Assembly (NCBI RefSeq): GCF_040298565.1
Contig: NZ_JBEPAK010000003.1
Span: 1 to 64,000 of the forward strand
Direction: 5' to 3'
Source: Kitasatospora sp040298565
GTDB lineage: Bacteria; Actinomycetota; Actinomycetes; Streptomycetales; Streptomycetaceae
DNA: 64,000 nucleotides
Shown piece by piece: positions 9,208 through 17,731 of the stretch. The notes below the pieces were generated by a model. The model made no database searches, had not been told where the DNA came from, and saw only the letters and a list, made by a program, of their open reading frames with translations. The position numbers and the translations under genes are program-made. Positions within the stretch are counted from its first letter, which is position 1. Every line of letters starts with the position of its first letter.

Positions 9208-9253
9208 GTCCGGGCCGGGGGCGTGCTTCCCTAGCCGCCGCCCCGGCCCGGAC
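9208..9253. terminator. Bidirectional terminator between convergent small genes
   Basis: Perfect 13-bp arms, GTCCGGGCCGGGG (9208-9220) and its complement (9241-9253), surround a 20-nt loop. The stop codon of the minus-strand zinc-ribbon gene lies inside the loop, and the gene's last Gly/Arg codons form one arm. Confidence 0.7.
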
Positions 9254-9557
9254 GCCGGCGCTCCCGGGGCCGCTCCGGCCCCGGCTCCTGCCCGTGCTCC
9301 TGCTCCTCCCCCTGCCCCTGCCGCGGCTCCGCCACTGGCTCCGGTGCGCGCCCTGGCGCCCCACCGGACTCGGGCGCTCCGGGCTCGGGCGCTCCGCCGG
9401 GCTCGGGCACGTCGGCGCACCCCGGCGCCCCGCCCCGCGCGGGTTCCTCCGTGGCGCCGCAGTTCTCGCAGGGGCCGGGCCCGGGCCGCTCGCGCAGCCG
9501 TCCGCACTCCGGGCACACCCGGTCCAGCCAGCAGGCCGGTTCGCCGCCTTCGTCCAT
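9231..9557 (-). CDS. Small zinc-ribbon protein with Pro/Glu/Gly-rich tail
   Basis: This is a 108-residue protein. Residues 10-40 carry two Cys pairs, CPECGRL and CENCGAT, spaced like a rubredoxin-type zinc ribbon, after the start MDEGGEPACWLDRVCPECG. Everything after residue 45 is a low-complexity tail with AEPG/PEPGA-like repeats. No partner or function is known. The start at 9557 is chosen because the Cys region begins there; a longer frame reaches 9626 but would overlap the divergent TetR operator. Confidence 0.6.
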   Translation of the reverse strand: MDEGGEPACWLDRVCPECGRLRERPGPGPCENCGATEEPARGGAPGCADVPEPGGAPEPGAPESGGAPGRAPEPVAEPRQGQGEEQEHGQEPGPERPRERRRPGRGGG

Positions 9558-9619
9558 GCCGGAATTCTGCCGCGGCCGCTGCCGCCGCCTCCACCCCACC
9601 CGGTCACTCCATTCGCGAG

Positions 9620-9656
9620 TAGACACTGTCTACGCCGTGCTGGTAGACAGTGTCCA
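9620..9656 (+). promoter_or_regulatory. Promoter with two TetR operators, probably leaderless
   Basis: The perfect 13-bp palindrome TAGACACTGTCTA (9620-9632) and the near copy TAGACAGTGTCCA (9644-9656) are 24 bp apart. Their left halves, TAGACA at 9620 and 9644, are also placed like -35 and -10 hexamers (18-nt spacer). This would put the transcription start on or near the A of the ATG at 9656. No ribosome site precedes that ATG, so a leaderless mRNA repressed by its own product is likely. Confidence 0.65.
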
Positions 9657-10246
9657 TGACTGAACAGGAACGCGACCTGCGCGCCCGGCTGGTGGCCGCC
9701 GGCGTCGAGCTGGTCACCCGGGAGGGCGTCAACGCGCTCGGGCTGCGCGAGATCGCCCGCCAGGCCGGCGTCTCGCACGGCGCCCCGCGCCGCCACTTCC
9801 CCACCCACCGGGAACTCCTCGCCGCCATCGCCCGGCAGGGCTTCGGACGCCTCACCGACGCCCTCGCGGGCGCCGACGCCCTCGCCGCCTCCACCGGCGC
9901 CGACGCGCGCACCCGTCTGGAAGCCCTCGCCCGCGCCTACCTCGGCTACGCGGCGGCGAACCCCGGGATGTTCGAGCTGATGTTCCGTCACGACCTGCTG
10001 GAAGGCAGCGGTGCCGACCTGCGCCGCACCACACTGCCGCTGTTCCGGACCTTCGCCGACCTGATCACCGAGGTCCACCCGCAGTGCGACGATCCCACCG
10101 CCGCCACCGCCGCCCTCTGGGCCAACCTGCACGGTCTCGCCCAGCTGCGCGCCTGGGGCAGCCTGCGGCTGGTCACCGGCACCGAGGACATCACGCCGCT
10201 GCTGCGCGCCGCCCTGGACGCCCACCTCGGCCCGGCCGTCCGGTGA
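9656..10246 (+). CDS. TetR-family repressor of the adjacent MFS pump
   Basis: This 196-residue regulator has an N-terminal TetR helix-turn-helix of about 60 residues (LREIARQAGVSHGAPRRHF). Its C-terminal ligand-binding domain contains NPGMFELMFRHDL, characteristic of the TetR_C_13/WHG-type group. The ATG at 9656 lies inside the second operator. An alternative GTG at 9650 adds two codons. The stop overlaps the start of the MFS gene (GTGA), so the two are translationally coupled. The pair forms an inducible drug-efflux module. Confidence 0.93.
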   Translation: MTEQERDLRARLVAAGVELVTREGVNALGLREIARQAGVSHGAPRRHFPTHRELLAAIARQGFGRLTDALAGADALAASTGADARTRLEALARAYLGYAAANPGMFELMFRHDLLEGSGADLRRTTLPLFRTFADLITEVHPQCDDPTAATAALWANLHGLAQLRAWGSLRLVTGTEDITPLLRAALDAHLGPAVR

Positions 10247-11616
10247 CGCCCCGGCGCCGCCAACGGCTCACCCTCGCCGCGAGCATCACCGGAGCCGTGC
10301 TGGTCGCCCTCGACGGCACCGTGCTGACCGTCGCCCAGCCGACCCTCCAGCACGACCTGCACGCCTCCCTCGCGGCCGTGCAGTGGACCAGCACCGGCTA
10401 CCTGGTCACCGTCGCCGCCCTGCTGGTCTTCGCCGGCCGCCTCGGCGACCACTACGGGCACCGGCGCGTCTTCAGCCTCGGCGTGGCCGGCTTCGCCGCC
10501 TCCTCCGCCGGGATCGCCCTCGCGCCCGGCATCGGCTGGGTGATCGCCCTGCGCGTCCTCCAGGGCGTCTCGGGCGCCCTGCTCCAGCCCGCCACCCTGG
10601 GCATGCTGCGGGCGGTCTGGCCCGCCGACCGGCTGCCCGGCGCGATCGCCGCGCGCACCGCCGCGATCGGCCTCTCGGCGGCCGCCGGACCGCTGGTCGG
10701 CGGCGCCCTCACCACCCACCTCGGCTGGCGGGCCGTCTTCCTGCTCGGGATCCTGCCGGCCGCCGCGGCGCTGCTCGCGGCCCTCGCGGTGCCCTCGGCT
10801 CGGCCCGAACGGACGGCCGCCCCGGGCCTCGACCTGCCCGGCGCCGGGCTGCTCGGCGTCGCCCTGGCCTGCCTGGTGCACTCCCTGGTCGCCCTGCCGG
10901 ACACCGGCTGGTCCGCGACCACGGCCCTCGGCCTCGCGGCCGCCGTGCTGGCCACCGCGGCCCTGGCCCGGCACGAGCGCCGCACCGCCCGCCCGCTGCT
11001 GCCCGCCGAGCTGCTCCGGTCCCCGGCGGTGGGCCCGGCGCTCGGCGTCCTGCTCGCGGCGTCGGCCACGGTGTTCGGGACCCTGTTCCCGGCCACCTAC
11101 TTCCTCCAGGACGTCCTCGGGCTGGACCCGCTCCAGAGCGCCCTCCGGGGGGCGCCGCTCGCGGTGGCGATGATCCTCGCCGCACCGGCCTCGGCCCGGC
11201 TGGCGAGGCACTGCGGCGCGCGCACCACCGTGGTGCTCGGGATGGCCGTGATCACCTCCGGCGCGCTGCTCACGGCCCGGCTCGGCCCCTCCTCGGGCAC
11301 CGACGCGATCGGCTGCTGCTTCCTGCTGCTCGGCAGCGGCTTCGGCGCGGTGATGACCACGGCCACCTCGGCGATCGTCCGGGGCGCCGCCGCCACGGAG
11401 GCCGGGGTGGCGGGCGGCCTCCAGCAGACGGCGATGAACATCGGACCGGCACTGGGCGTCGCCCTGGCCACCACCGTCGCGGGCCGCACCGCACCCGGCG
11501 CCGCCCTCACCGCGTCCGCCCTGGCGACCGCCGCCGTGGCCACGGCCGGAACGCTCCTGGCCCTCCGCCTTCCCCACCAGGCGGCTCCGCGCCGGAAGGC
11601 CGTCGAGCAGCCGTGA
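10243..11616 (+). CDS. MFS drug:H+ antiporter (EmrB/QacA type)
   Basis: This 457-residue integral membrane protein has 12-14 predicted helices. TM1 carries LDGTVLTVAQPTLQHDL and the TM2-3 loop carries GRLGDHYGHRRVF (motif A). The TM5 region reads AAAGPLVGGALTTHLGWR (antiporter motif C), all diagnostic of the DHA2 drug-antiporter family. The GTG start at 10243 overlaps the repressor stop by four nt. The likely role is proton-driven efflux of a hydrophobic drug or metabolite that also binds the upstream TetR protein. Confidence 0.93.
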   Translation: MTPRRRQRLTLAASITGAVLVALDGTVLTVAQPTLQHDLHASLAAVQWTSTGYLVTVAALLVFAGRLGDHYGHRRVFSLGVAGFAASSAGIALAPGIGWVIALRVLQGVSGALLQPATLGMLRAVWPADRLPGAIAARTAAIGLSAAAGPLVGGALTTHLGWRAVFLLGILPAAAALLAALAVPSARPERTAAPGLDLPGAGLLGVALACLVHSLVALPDTGWSATTALGLAAAVLATAALARHERRTARPLLPAELLRSPAVGPALGVLLAASATVFGTLFPATYFLQDVLGLDPLQSALRGAPLAVAMILAAPASARLARHCGARTTVVLGMAVITSGALLTARLGPSSGTDAIGCCFLLLGSGFGAVMTTATSAIVRGAAATEAGVAGGLQQTAMNIGPALGVALATTVAGRTAPGAALTASALATAAVATAGTLLALRLPHQAAPRRKAVEQP

Positions 11617-11959
11617 CGCCGCCGCCCGGACCGGACGGCGATCTTCGAGGCGCGGCCTGCCCCACCGACCACGGCACGGCGGTCCGAAGACCTGGGCGAG
11701 TGGCTCCGAAGGCGGGCGGCCCGGGACGTCCGGCATCCGGGTTGCGACGACCGAAGAGCCGGACACCCTCCTGACCGCACTCCGACCCGTAGCCCGACCC
11801 GGCACGCATCACCGACTCCGCCACGGCGGAGTGCGGGCGCTCCGGCGACACCGCGCGCCGGCCGGCGTCGGCGGGCCGGGCCGGGCCGGGCCGGGCCGGG
11901 CCGGGTACAGCGGCAACCGCTCGCCCTCGTGTCACTCCGCCGTGCAAGGATCCGTGACC
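11617..11959. other. Gene-free stretch
   Basis: No supported gene is seen. A run of (CCGGG) units, about six copies, occupies 11875-11906. The rest is GC-rich sequence with no recognisable domain in any frame. Confidence 0.5.
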
Positions 11960-12363
11960 ATGATCTCCGCCGAGCAAGTGACCAACCGCGCTGGTGACGA
12001 GGGCGTGATGCCGTTGCTCACACTGGACGAGTTCTTCGACGGCAACGACAACGAAGGATGCATCGCGCCGAACCAGTGGGGCTACGGGCGGCCCGCTCTC
12101 GCGGAACTGGCCGAGCGCTTCCGCGCCATCGAGGGGCGCGAGGACGTCGCCTGGGTCCGGGTGCAACTGCACCCGGAGACCTTGGAGATGGACGAACTCG
12201 CCGGGAGGCCGTCGCCATCTGCACCACGGCGGACGAGAGTGCCTGCTCTGCGTGGATCGATGGGTTCGAGGCCAGCGGTGTGATCCCGGAGCTGGTGGAT
12301 GTCTTCCGTGACATTCCGGAGGTGCCACCCGGCGCGACGGTGTGGTCCGTCGTATGGGACTAG
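11960..12363 (+). pseudogene. Frameshifted conserved hypothetical gene
   Basis: Two overlapping frames together give one coherent protein of about 134 residues. The first part (from ATG 11960) runs through LTLDEFFDGNDNEGCIAPNQ and VRVQLHPETLEMDELAG. The second continues in another frame as REAVAICTTADESACSAWID and ends WSVVWD at 12363. The break lies at about 12203 and is repaired by adding one base, so it is a one-base deletion or a sequence error. The family was not recognised. The acidic start and DExE-rich sequence resemble immunity-like hypothetical proteins of streptomycetes. Confidence 0.65.
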
Positions 12364-12455
12364 GCTCGGCGGCGATGGTGCCGGTCCCAACCACTCGTTG
12401 CTGACACCTGACTCTCTCCCCGCCGCGCCGCGCACACGCGCCCCGCCGGAGCCCT

Positions 12456-12502
12456 TCCTGCCCCTGCCCCTGCCCCTGCCCCTGCCCCTGCCCCTGCCCC
12501 TG
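12456..12502. repeat. Hexanucleotide tandem repeat
   Basis: TGCCCC is repeated about seven times without interruption, in non-coding DNA between the frameshifted gene and the S1 protease. Confidence 0.9.
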
Positions 12503-12715
12503 GAGCCTGTCCGGTGGGTCGAGCAACCGGCAAGCAACAGGACCGTCCTCGCGTGCGCGGGGCGGGGTGACCGCCCAGATCCGGAGTCGGCTCGCCTTGC
12601 GCCGATCTTCGGCAGAACGTGGGACGAGGCGGTCGCCGGAAGTCCCATCACACAGCCACCAGGACGTCAGACAGACGGACCACCCATCTGACGTGCCATC
12701 AATGTGTCATCCCTC

Positions 12716-12733
12716 ACGCGTCATTTGACGCGT
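12716..12733. promoter_or_regulatory. Perfect 18-bp palindrome upstream of the S1 protease
   Basis: ACGCGTCA-TT-TGACGCGT is a perfect inverted repeat about 100 nt before the protease start. It is the most conspicuous site in the 470-nt gene-free stretch 12364-12833. The regulator is unknown. Confidence 0.5.
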
Positions 12734-12833
12734 AACCGGACGGATCGATCTTGCCGCGAAGACGATCACTCGGCTTGGATGGCCGTACCGACGCGTCACA
12801 GTCGGACCGCTGACGATGGGGGAAATGAACGAA

Positions 12834-14117
12834 ATGCGCAGGAACGTGACAGCGGCAGTCATGGCGACCGCCCTGGTGGCCGGCTCCATGTTGGTCACCG
12901 GAGCCGGGACGGCACAGGCCCGGGACGGCGACGGGGCCGCGGCGGACACCGACTCCGCGATCGTGGCGGCCGCCGCGAAGGCCGCACCGCTGACCGCGCT
13001 CGCCGACGCCCTCGGCGAGCAGGGCCGCAGCGACGCCTACGCCGGCATCTACGGGAACCTGTCCGTGGACGAGGGCGCCGGCACGGTGACCCTCTACGTG
13101 ACCGACCTCAGGGACGGCCAGAAGCTCATCGCGGCGGCCAAGGGCGCCCACCCGGGCATCGACAGCGGCCTCGCCAAGCTGGCGAGCGCCAAGTACGCGA
13201 AGAAGGACCTCGACGCGCAGGCCGACCGGCTGATCGAGTTGGGCGCGAGCGGCGTGACGGCCGGGTCCGTCTACAGCGTCGCCGTCAACCCGGACGGCTC
13301 CGGCCTGACCGTCGCGGGGAAGTCCGACAAGCTCGACTCGATCCGCAGCGCCATCGCCACCGGCTTCGCCGCCGACCTCACCGCCGCCCCGGTGACCGTC
13401 GCGGCTGGTGACCCGGTCACCGCTGCCTCGTGGCGCTGGAACGACAGCGCGCCGTTCATCGGGGGTGACGTCCTGGTCGGCTCGGCTCACGGCGGCGGGA
13501 CCAGCCTGTGCACCTCCGGCCTGGTCCTGGACGGCGCCAACGGCGGCGACCTGGTCACCGCCGCCCACTGCTTCCGCCAGGGCACCGACGTCTACGGCGA
13601 AGGCGACTCCGTGGGCGACTTCTACGGGACGCACGGCCACAAGATCGGCCACGTCGTCAACACCAACCCGTACTGGGACGCCCAGGTCATCGAGGTCCCC
13701 GGCAGCAACGGCTCCGGCACCGCCTCCGACGAGGCCGACCAGCCCGCCGGCAGGTGGTACCGCGTCAAGGGCGTGTCCTACTCGTACAACGGCCAGTCGG
13801 TCTGCCAGGACGGCACCCACTCCTACTACTCCGGCCACGGCGTGCCCTGCGGCATCAAGGTCCAGAACGACGACGTGCGCTACCGCCTCGCCTGGGACGA
13901 CGGCTCCGTGCACACGGTGCGCGGGGTCATGGGCCACAACGCGAACTGGGCGGTCACGGAGGGTGACTCCGGCGCGCTGGTCTTCAGCGTCACCAACGGC
14001 ACCGACCGCCGGGCCAGGGGCATCGTCTCCGGCCAGTCCGGCAACACCAACCTGTACTGGACCGAGGCCCAGGACATCATCAACGCCATGGGCGTCGGGC
14101 TCAACCCGCGCACCTGA
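12834..14117 (+). CDS. Secreted S1-family serine protease, alpha-lytic-like prepro-enzyme
   Basis: This 427-residue chymotrypsin-fold protease is made as a pre-pro-protein. Residues 1-32 are the signal peptide, ending GTAQA. The pro-region extends to about residue 190 and serves as folding chaperone and inhibitor in this family. The mature domain has the catalytic His in VTAAHCF, Asp in YWDAQVIE and Ser in EGDSGALVF, plus paired Cys around TSLCTSG/AAHC and SVCQD/VPCG. ATGs at 12816 and 12825 are also in frame. The ATG at 12834 is preferred because GGGGGA is about 10 nt upstream and the signal peptide begins there. Confidence 0.9.
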   Translation: MRRNVTAAVMATALVAGSMLVTGAGTAQARDGDGAAADTDSAIVAAAAKAAPLTALADALGEQGRSDAYAGIYGNLSVDEGAGTVTLYVTDLRDGQKLIAAAKGAHPGIDSGLAKLASAKYAKKDLDAQADRLIELGASGVTAGSVYSVAVNPDGSGLTVAGKSDKLDSIRSAIATGFAADLTAAPVTVAAGDPVTAASWRWNDSAPFIGGDVLVGSAHGGGTSLCTSGLVLDGANGGDLVTAAHCFRQGTDVYGEGDSVGDFYGTHGHKIGHVVNTNPYWDAQVIEVPGSNGSGTASDEADQPAGRWYRVKGVSYSYNGQSVCQDGTHSYYSGHGVPCGIKVQNDDVRYRLAWDDGSVHTVRGVMGHNANWAVTEGDSGALVFSVTNGTDRRARGIVSGQSGNTNLYWTEAQDIINAMGVGLNPRT

Positions 14118-14137
14118 CCGCACGTCCGCACCCGAGC

Positions 14138-14181
14138 GGCCGGGCCCCGGATCACCGTGCTGGTGACCGCCAGGCCCGGCC
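14138..14181 (+). terminator. Terminator of the S1 protease gene
   Basis: The outer arms GGCCGGGCC (14138-14146) and GGCCCGGCC (14173-14181) enclose an inner TCACC/GGTGA stem. They lie 20 nt after the stop codon and are followed by CGTTCCT. Confidence 0.5.
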
Positions 14182-14372
14182 CGTTCCTCGAACCGGGCTC
14201 GAGCCAGCCGGCGCGCAGCAGGGCGCCGGCGTGCACGGCGGTCAGCGCCAACCGGCGGCCGGGGCTGCCGTGCAGATCCTGAACGATGCCGCTCCCGCAG
14301 CCGGGCCTGATGCGCCCGCCTTGTCGAGGCCGGTGGGCGGACCGCCTCGGCTGCCTCGGCGCAAGCGGTTGG

Positions 14373-14424
14373 CCCGCCGGTTCCTCGGTTCCGGGGTGCC
14401 CGCCGGTTCCTCGGTTCCGGGATG
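14373..14424. repeat. 26-bp direct repeat
   Basis: Two adjacent 26-bp units starting CCCGCCGGTTCCTCGG (14373-14398 and 14399-14424) differ at one position. They are the only clear structure in the rest of the gene-free stretch 14182-14526. Confidence 0.8.
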
Positions 14425-14526
14425 CCTGCCGATCACTCGACCCACCGGACAGGCCCTGGTCCCGCCACCTGAACCTGCTGCCGTTCCCTCCCGTCGCCGC
14501 CCCGGAGCGTCGCCCGGCCCGTCCGA

Positions 14527-15555
14527 TCACATCGCGCTGCGCCCCGACGGGGCCGACTGACGGCTCGCCTCCCGGCCGGACGGCCCCTCGCGGTGCGTGA
14601 AGGCCGCCCGGTAGGCGGTCGGCGCCAGGCCGGTGCGGCGGGTCAGGTGCAGGCGCAGCGAGTCGGTGGTGGCCAGGCCGCTGAGCCGGGCCACCCGGTC
14701 CATCGGGAGGTCGGTGGTCTCCAGCAACTCCTGGGCCCGCAGTACCCGTTGATGCAGCAGCCACTGCAGCGGGCTGAGTCCCGTCTCGGCGTGGAAGCGC
14801 CGGGTCAGGCTGCGCACGCTCATTCCGGCGTGCGCAGCCAACTCGGACCGCGTGAGCGGAAGCTGCAGCCGCTCCAGCGCCCACGCCCGGGTGGCGGCCA
14901 GCGTGCTGCCGGACTCCGGCGGCAGCGGCGCGGCGATGAACTGCGCCTGCCCGCCGGGCCGGACCGGCGCGGCGACCATCAGCCGGGCCGCCTCGTTGGC
15001 CACCGCCGCGCCGTGGTCGCGGCGCAGCAGGTGCAGGCACAGGTCGATCCCCGCCGACAGCCCGGCCGAGGTGAACAGGTTGCCGTCCTCGGTGAACAGC
15101 ACGCCCGGGCGCAGGTCGACGCGCGGGTGACGCGCCGCGAACTCCTCCGAGCGGGCCCAGAACGTGGTCGCCGGCCGCCCGTCCAGCAGCCCGGCCTCGG
15201 CGAGCACGAACGCGCCGGTGCAGATCGACGCCACCCGTCGGCCGTCCGCGGCCGCCCGTCGCAGCACCTCCAGCACCTGCGGCTCCACGTCCTCGCGTGC
15301 CACCGTCCCGGTGACGATCACGGTGTCGGCGTCCGCGGCCTCCGCCAGCCCGTACGGAACCGCCACCGACAGACCGGAGTTGGTGGCCAGCGGCCCCGGT
15401 CGCGCGGTGCAGATCCGCACCCGGTAGACCGGCTCGCCGCCCACCCGCACGCCCCCGAGCACCAGCTCGGGGATGGTCAGGTCGAACAGGGTGGCCGGCG
15501 GAACGGCGATGACGGCGACACGGTGCACTGGCCCGAACCTCCGGATCTCTGGCAT
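14527..15555 (-). CDS. GlxA/AraC-family transcriptional regulator with DJ-1/PfpI domain
   Basis: This is a 342-residue regulator. Residues about 10-180 are a DJ-1/PfpI-like (glutamine-amidotransferase-like) domain with the Cys elbow in RVASICTGAFVLAEAGLLDG. Residues 215-315 hold a two-helix-turn-helix AraC domain, including SVRSLTRRFHAETGLSPLQW and RVARLSGLATTDSLRLHLTR. Many such GlxA-type regulators occur in streptomycetes, often controlling an adjacent oxidoreductase gene. Here it is divergent from an epimerase-like gene, a likely target. The start at 15555 is taken where family homology begins. Confidence 0.92.
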   Translation of the reverse strand: MPEIRRFGPVHRVAVIAVPPATLFDLTIPELVLGGVRVGGEPVYRVRICTARPGPLATNSGLSVAVPYGLAEAADADTVIVTGTVAREDVEPQVLEVLRRAAADGRRVASICTGAFVLAEAGLLDGRPATTFWARSEEFAARHPRVDLRPGVLFTEDGNLFTSAGLSAGIDLCLHLLRRDHGAAVANEAARLMVAAPVRPGGQAQFIAAPLPPESGSTLAATRAWALERLQLPLTRSELAAHAGMSVRSLTRRFHAETGLSPLQWLLHQRVLRAQELLETTDLPMDRVARLSGLATTDSLRLHLTRRTGLAPTAYRAAFTHREGPSGREASRQSAPSGRSAM

Positions 15556-15648
15556 TCGGGCCACTATCCCACGGGTCGCCGCCCCGGAAGGCTGGGGGGC
15601 AGTCCACCCGGCCGGCCCGCGGCCGGGCCACCTCATGCCAGGAGCACC

Positions 15649-16560
15649 ATGCCCACGCACGTCGTCGTCGGATCCGGCGCCACCGGATCGGCCCTCGCCC
15701 ACCTGCTCGCCGATTCCGGCGAAGTGGTCCGACTGGTCAGCCGCCGGGGCTCGGGCCCCGAACACCCGCTGGTCCACCGGGTCGCCGCCGACGCCACCGA
15801 CACCCACCGCCTCGCCGAACTCACCCGCGGCGCCCGCACCCTGTACCAGTGCGCGATGCCGCCGTACGACCGCTGGCCGGAGCTCTTCCCCACCCTGGGC
15901 GCCGCCGTGCTCACCGCCGCCGAACGCAGCGGCGCCGACTACGTGATGCTCGGCAACGTCTACGCCTACGGCCCCGCCGACGGCCCGCTGACCGAGGACC
16001 GACCGCTCGCCCCCACCACCGCCAAGGGCCGCGTCCGCGCCGAACTCTGGCAGCGCGCCCTCGACGCGCACACCGCCGGGCGGGTCCGGGTCGCCGAGGT
16101 CCGCGCCGCCGACTTCCTCGGTCCCGGCGCCCTCTCCCCGTTCAGCCTGCTCACCGCCGGCCCGCTGCTGGCGGGCGCCCCCGCCGCCCACCTCGGCGAC
16201 CCCACCACGCCGCACAGCTGGACGTACACCGGCGACGCCGCCCGCACCCTGCGCGCCGCCGCCGACTCCGAGACCTGGGGCCGGGCCTGGCACGTTCCCT
16301 CCACCTCGCACGCCCCCGCCGCCGAACTCGCGGCCCAACTCGCCCGCGCCGCCGGCCGCCCACTGCCGGAGCTCCCCGCGCTCGACCGCGCCGCCCTCGC
16401 CGAACTCGGCCGCACCGACCCGGTGGTCGCCGAACTCGTCGAGATGCTCTACCTCTACGACCGGCCCGCGCTGCTGGACGCCACCGACACCGAACGCCGA
16501 CTCAGCGTCAGCGCCACCCCGCTGCGGCAGGTGCTCGCCGAACTGACGACCGGCTGCTGA
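15649..16560 (+). CDS. NAD(P)-dependent epimerase/dehydratase (atypical SDR)
   Basis: This 303-residue Rossmann protein begins with the nucleotide-binding motif VVVGSGATGSALAHLLA. Residues 95-125 contain the conserved YGPADGPLTEDRPLAP region typical of extended or atypical SDRs (NAD-dependent epimerase/dehydratase family). The classical YxxxK active site is not evident, so it may be a reductase or a nucleotide-sensing relative rather than a sugar epimerase. AGGAG precedes the ATG. It is divergent from the GlxA regulator. Confidence 0.88.
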   Translation: MPTHVVVGSGATGSALAHLLADSGEVVRLVSRRGSGPEHPLVHRVAADATDTHRLAELTRGARTLYQCAMPPYDRWPELFPTLGAAVLTAAERSGADYVMLGNVYAYGPADGPLTEDRPLAPTTAKGRVRAELWQRALDAHTAGRVRVAEVRAADFLGPGALSPFSLLTAGPLLAGAPAAHLGDPTTPHSWTYTGDAARTLRAAADSETWGRAWHVPSTSHAPAAELAAQLARAAGRPLPELPALDRAALAELGRTDPVVAELVEMLYLYDRPALLDATDTERRLSVSATPLRQVLAELTTGC

Positions 16561-16723
16561 CGGGCGGGCGGGCGAGCGGGCAACAGCCCGGCCGGCACCG
16601 GGCCGCCGCCCGCGTACGCCCCCCGCGCGCAGCGGGCGTCTGTCCTCCATCGCACAGACGTGTTGCGAGAGTTGGAGGAGAGACACGGTCGCCCGTTCCG
16701 GTGTGGATCATTCATCCGCCGGA

Positions 16724-17191
16724 TCAGGCGAAGTCGTACTCGTCGACGTCCAGAGCAGCACCGGTGGCGTGGAGAAACGCCAGCACGTCGCGTCCCAGGT
16801 GCCACCCCAGTAGGTCCGGACCCTCGATGAGCTCTGGGGAGGCGCTGGCGAGGCGGTCCTGTCCATCCTCATCGTTGAACATGCGCACAACTTCCAGAAC
16901 AGCACTGGGGCCTTGACGATCGTCGGCGTCGAGCTGCCGGGCCAGGGCCGCGATTGCATCGACGTGCGGTTCGAGCCGCGCCACGACGCGGGCAACCTGT
17001 TCGTCGACGCTCATGCCCGGCTCACTGCATACGATCTTCCATCGGTGAAGGACCGGAATCACTTGGGGTTCGGTGAAGCGGCTGCCTCGAACCGTGATCT
17101 CGTCCGGTTCGATTCCCAGCACAGCCGTCATCTCCGCGGCCGACATGGTGAGGCTGGACAGCCCGAAGTAGACGTACTGACTGATGAACAT
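16724..17191 (-). CDS. DUF4279-domain protein
   Basis: This 155-residue cytosolic protein begins MFISQYVYFGLSSLTMSAAE and continues LGIEPDEITVRGSRFTEP. That pattern is shared with DUF4279 proteins, which are often found near polymorphic-toxin immunity genes. The function is not established. An upstream in-frame extension to 17245 lacks a ribosome site, so 17191 is preferred. A decayed second copy of the same motif block is present at about 25540-25678. Confidence 0.75.
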   Translation of the reverse strand: MFISQYVYFGLSSLTMSAAEMTAVLGIEPDEITVRGSRFTEPQVIPVLHRWKIVCSEPGMSVDEQVARVVARLEPHVDAIAALARQLDADDRQGPSAVLEVVRMFNDEDGQDRLASASPELIEGPDLLGWHLGRDVLAFLHATGAALDVDEYDFA

Positions 17192-17337
17192 GCGGGAAGG
17201 ATAGGCGTCGCACCGGTTGGCGGCTCGCCAATTGGTATGTGGCACCGGGCGATTGGCAGGACAATGACCGAGCCCGGGACCGGCGCGCCGGTCAGTGCCG
17301 GTGGCCGGTCACCGTCCTCGCAACGAGGGCGGTGACC

Positions 17338-17600
17338 GGCCCGATTCGGCTCGATGAGGATGCCGCGGGCCACCAGGCGCTTCAGCTTCGCCCGGGTGCC
17401 TTCGGAGTTCCGTGGCTCGGTGCCGAGGCCGAGAGCCCGGCAGACGTCCTCGGCTCGGAGTCCGCCTCCGGCCCGCTCCATGGCGGCCAGGCGCGGGCCG
17501 TATCCGGGCAGCAGCGTCCCCGGCAGCGGGAGGCCATCCTCGGCAGCCAGATCCACCACGGTCTCGCGCGGGTGATCTTCCGACGCTTCAAGGTGTCTTC
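17338..17600 (-). pseudogene. Remnant of a helix-turn-helix hypothetical protein
   Basis: One frame reads like the C-terminal half of a Streptomyces winged-helix-like protein: GGLRAEDVCRALGLGTEP followed by EGTRAKLKRLVARGILIEP. The upstream part, DLAAEDGLPLPGTLLPGYG, fits. No start codon with a ribosome site exists and the frame decays into repetitive Arg/Gly on both sides, so it is probably a relic. Proteins of this kind often accompany insertion sequences. The family name is not certain. Confidence 0.5.
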
Positions 17601-17731
17601 CCGGCAACCGACGACCGCATCGGGCCCGCCCCGCCTCGCGCGCGCCCCGCGCGAGGGGCGAGGGGTCCCCGGCTCTCCTCCGGTGCCCGACGAGCCCTCC
17701 GTGTCGCCGAATCACACGGCCCGCCACTCCG

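Noticed and set aside
9010..9557. Toxin-antitoxin pair of the MT0933-like gene and the zinc-ribbon gene
   Set aside because: The two genes are convergent with a terminator between them and the zinc-ribbon protein has no toxin features.
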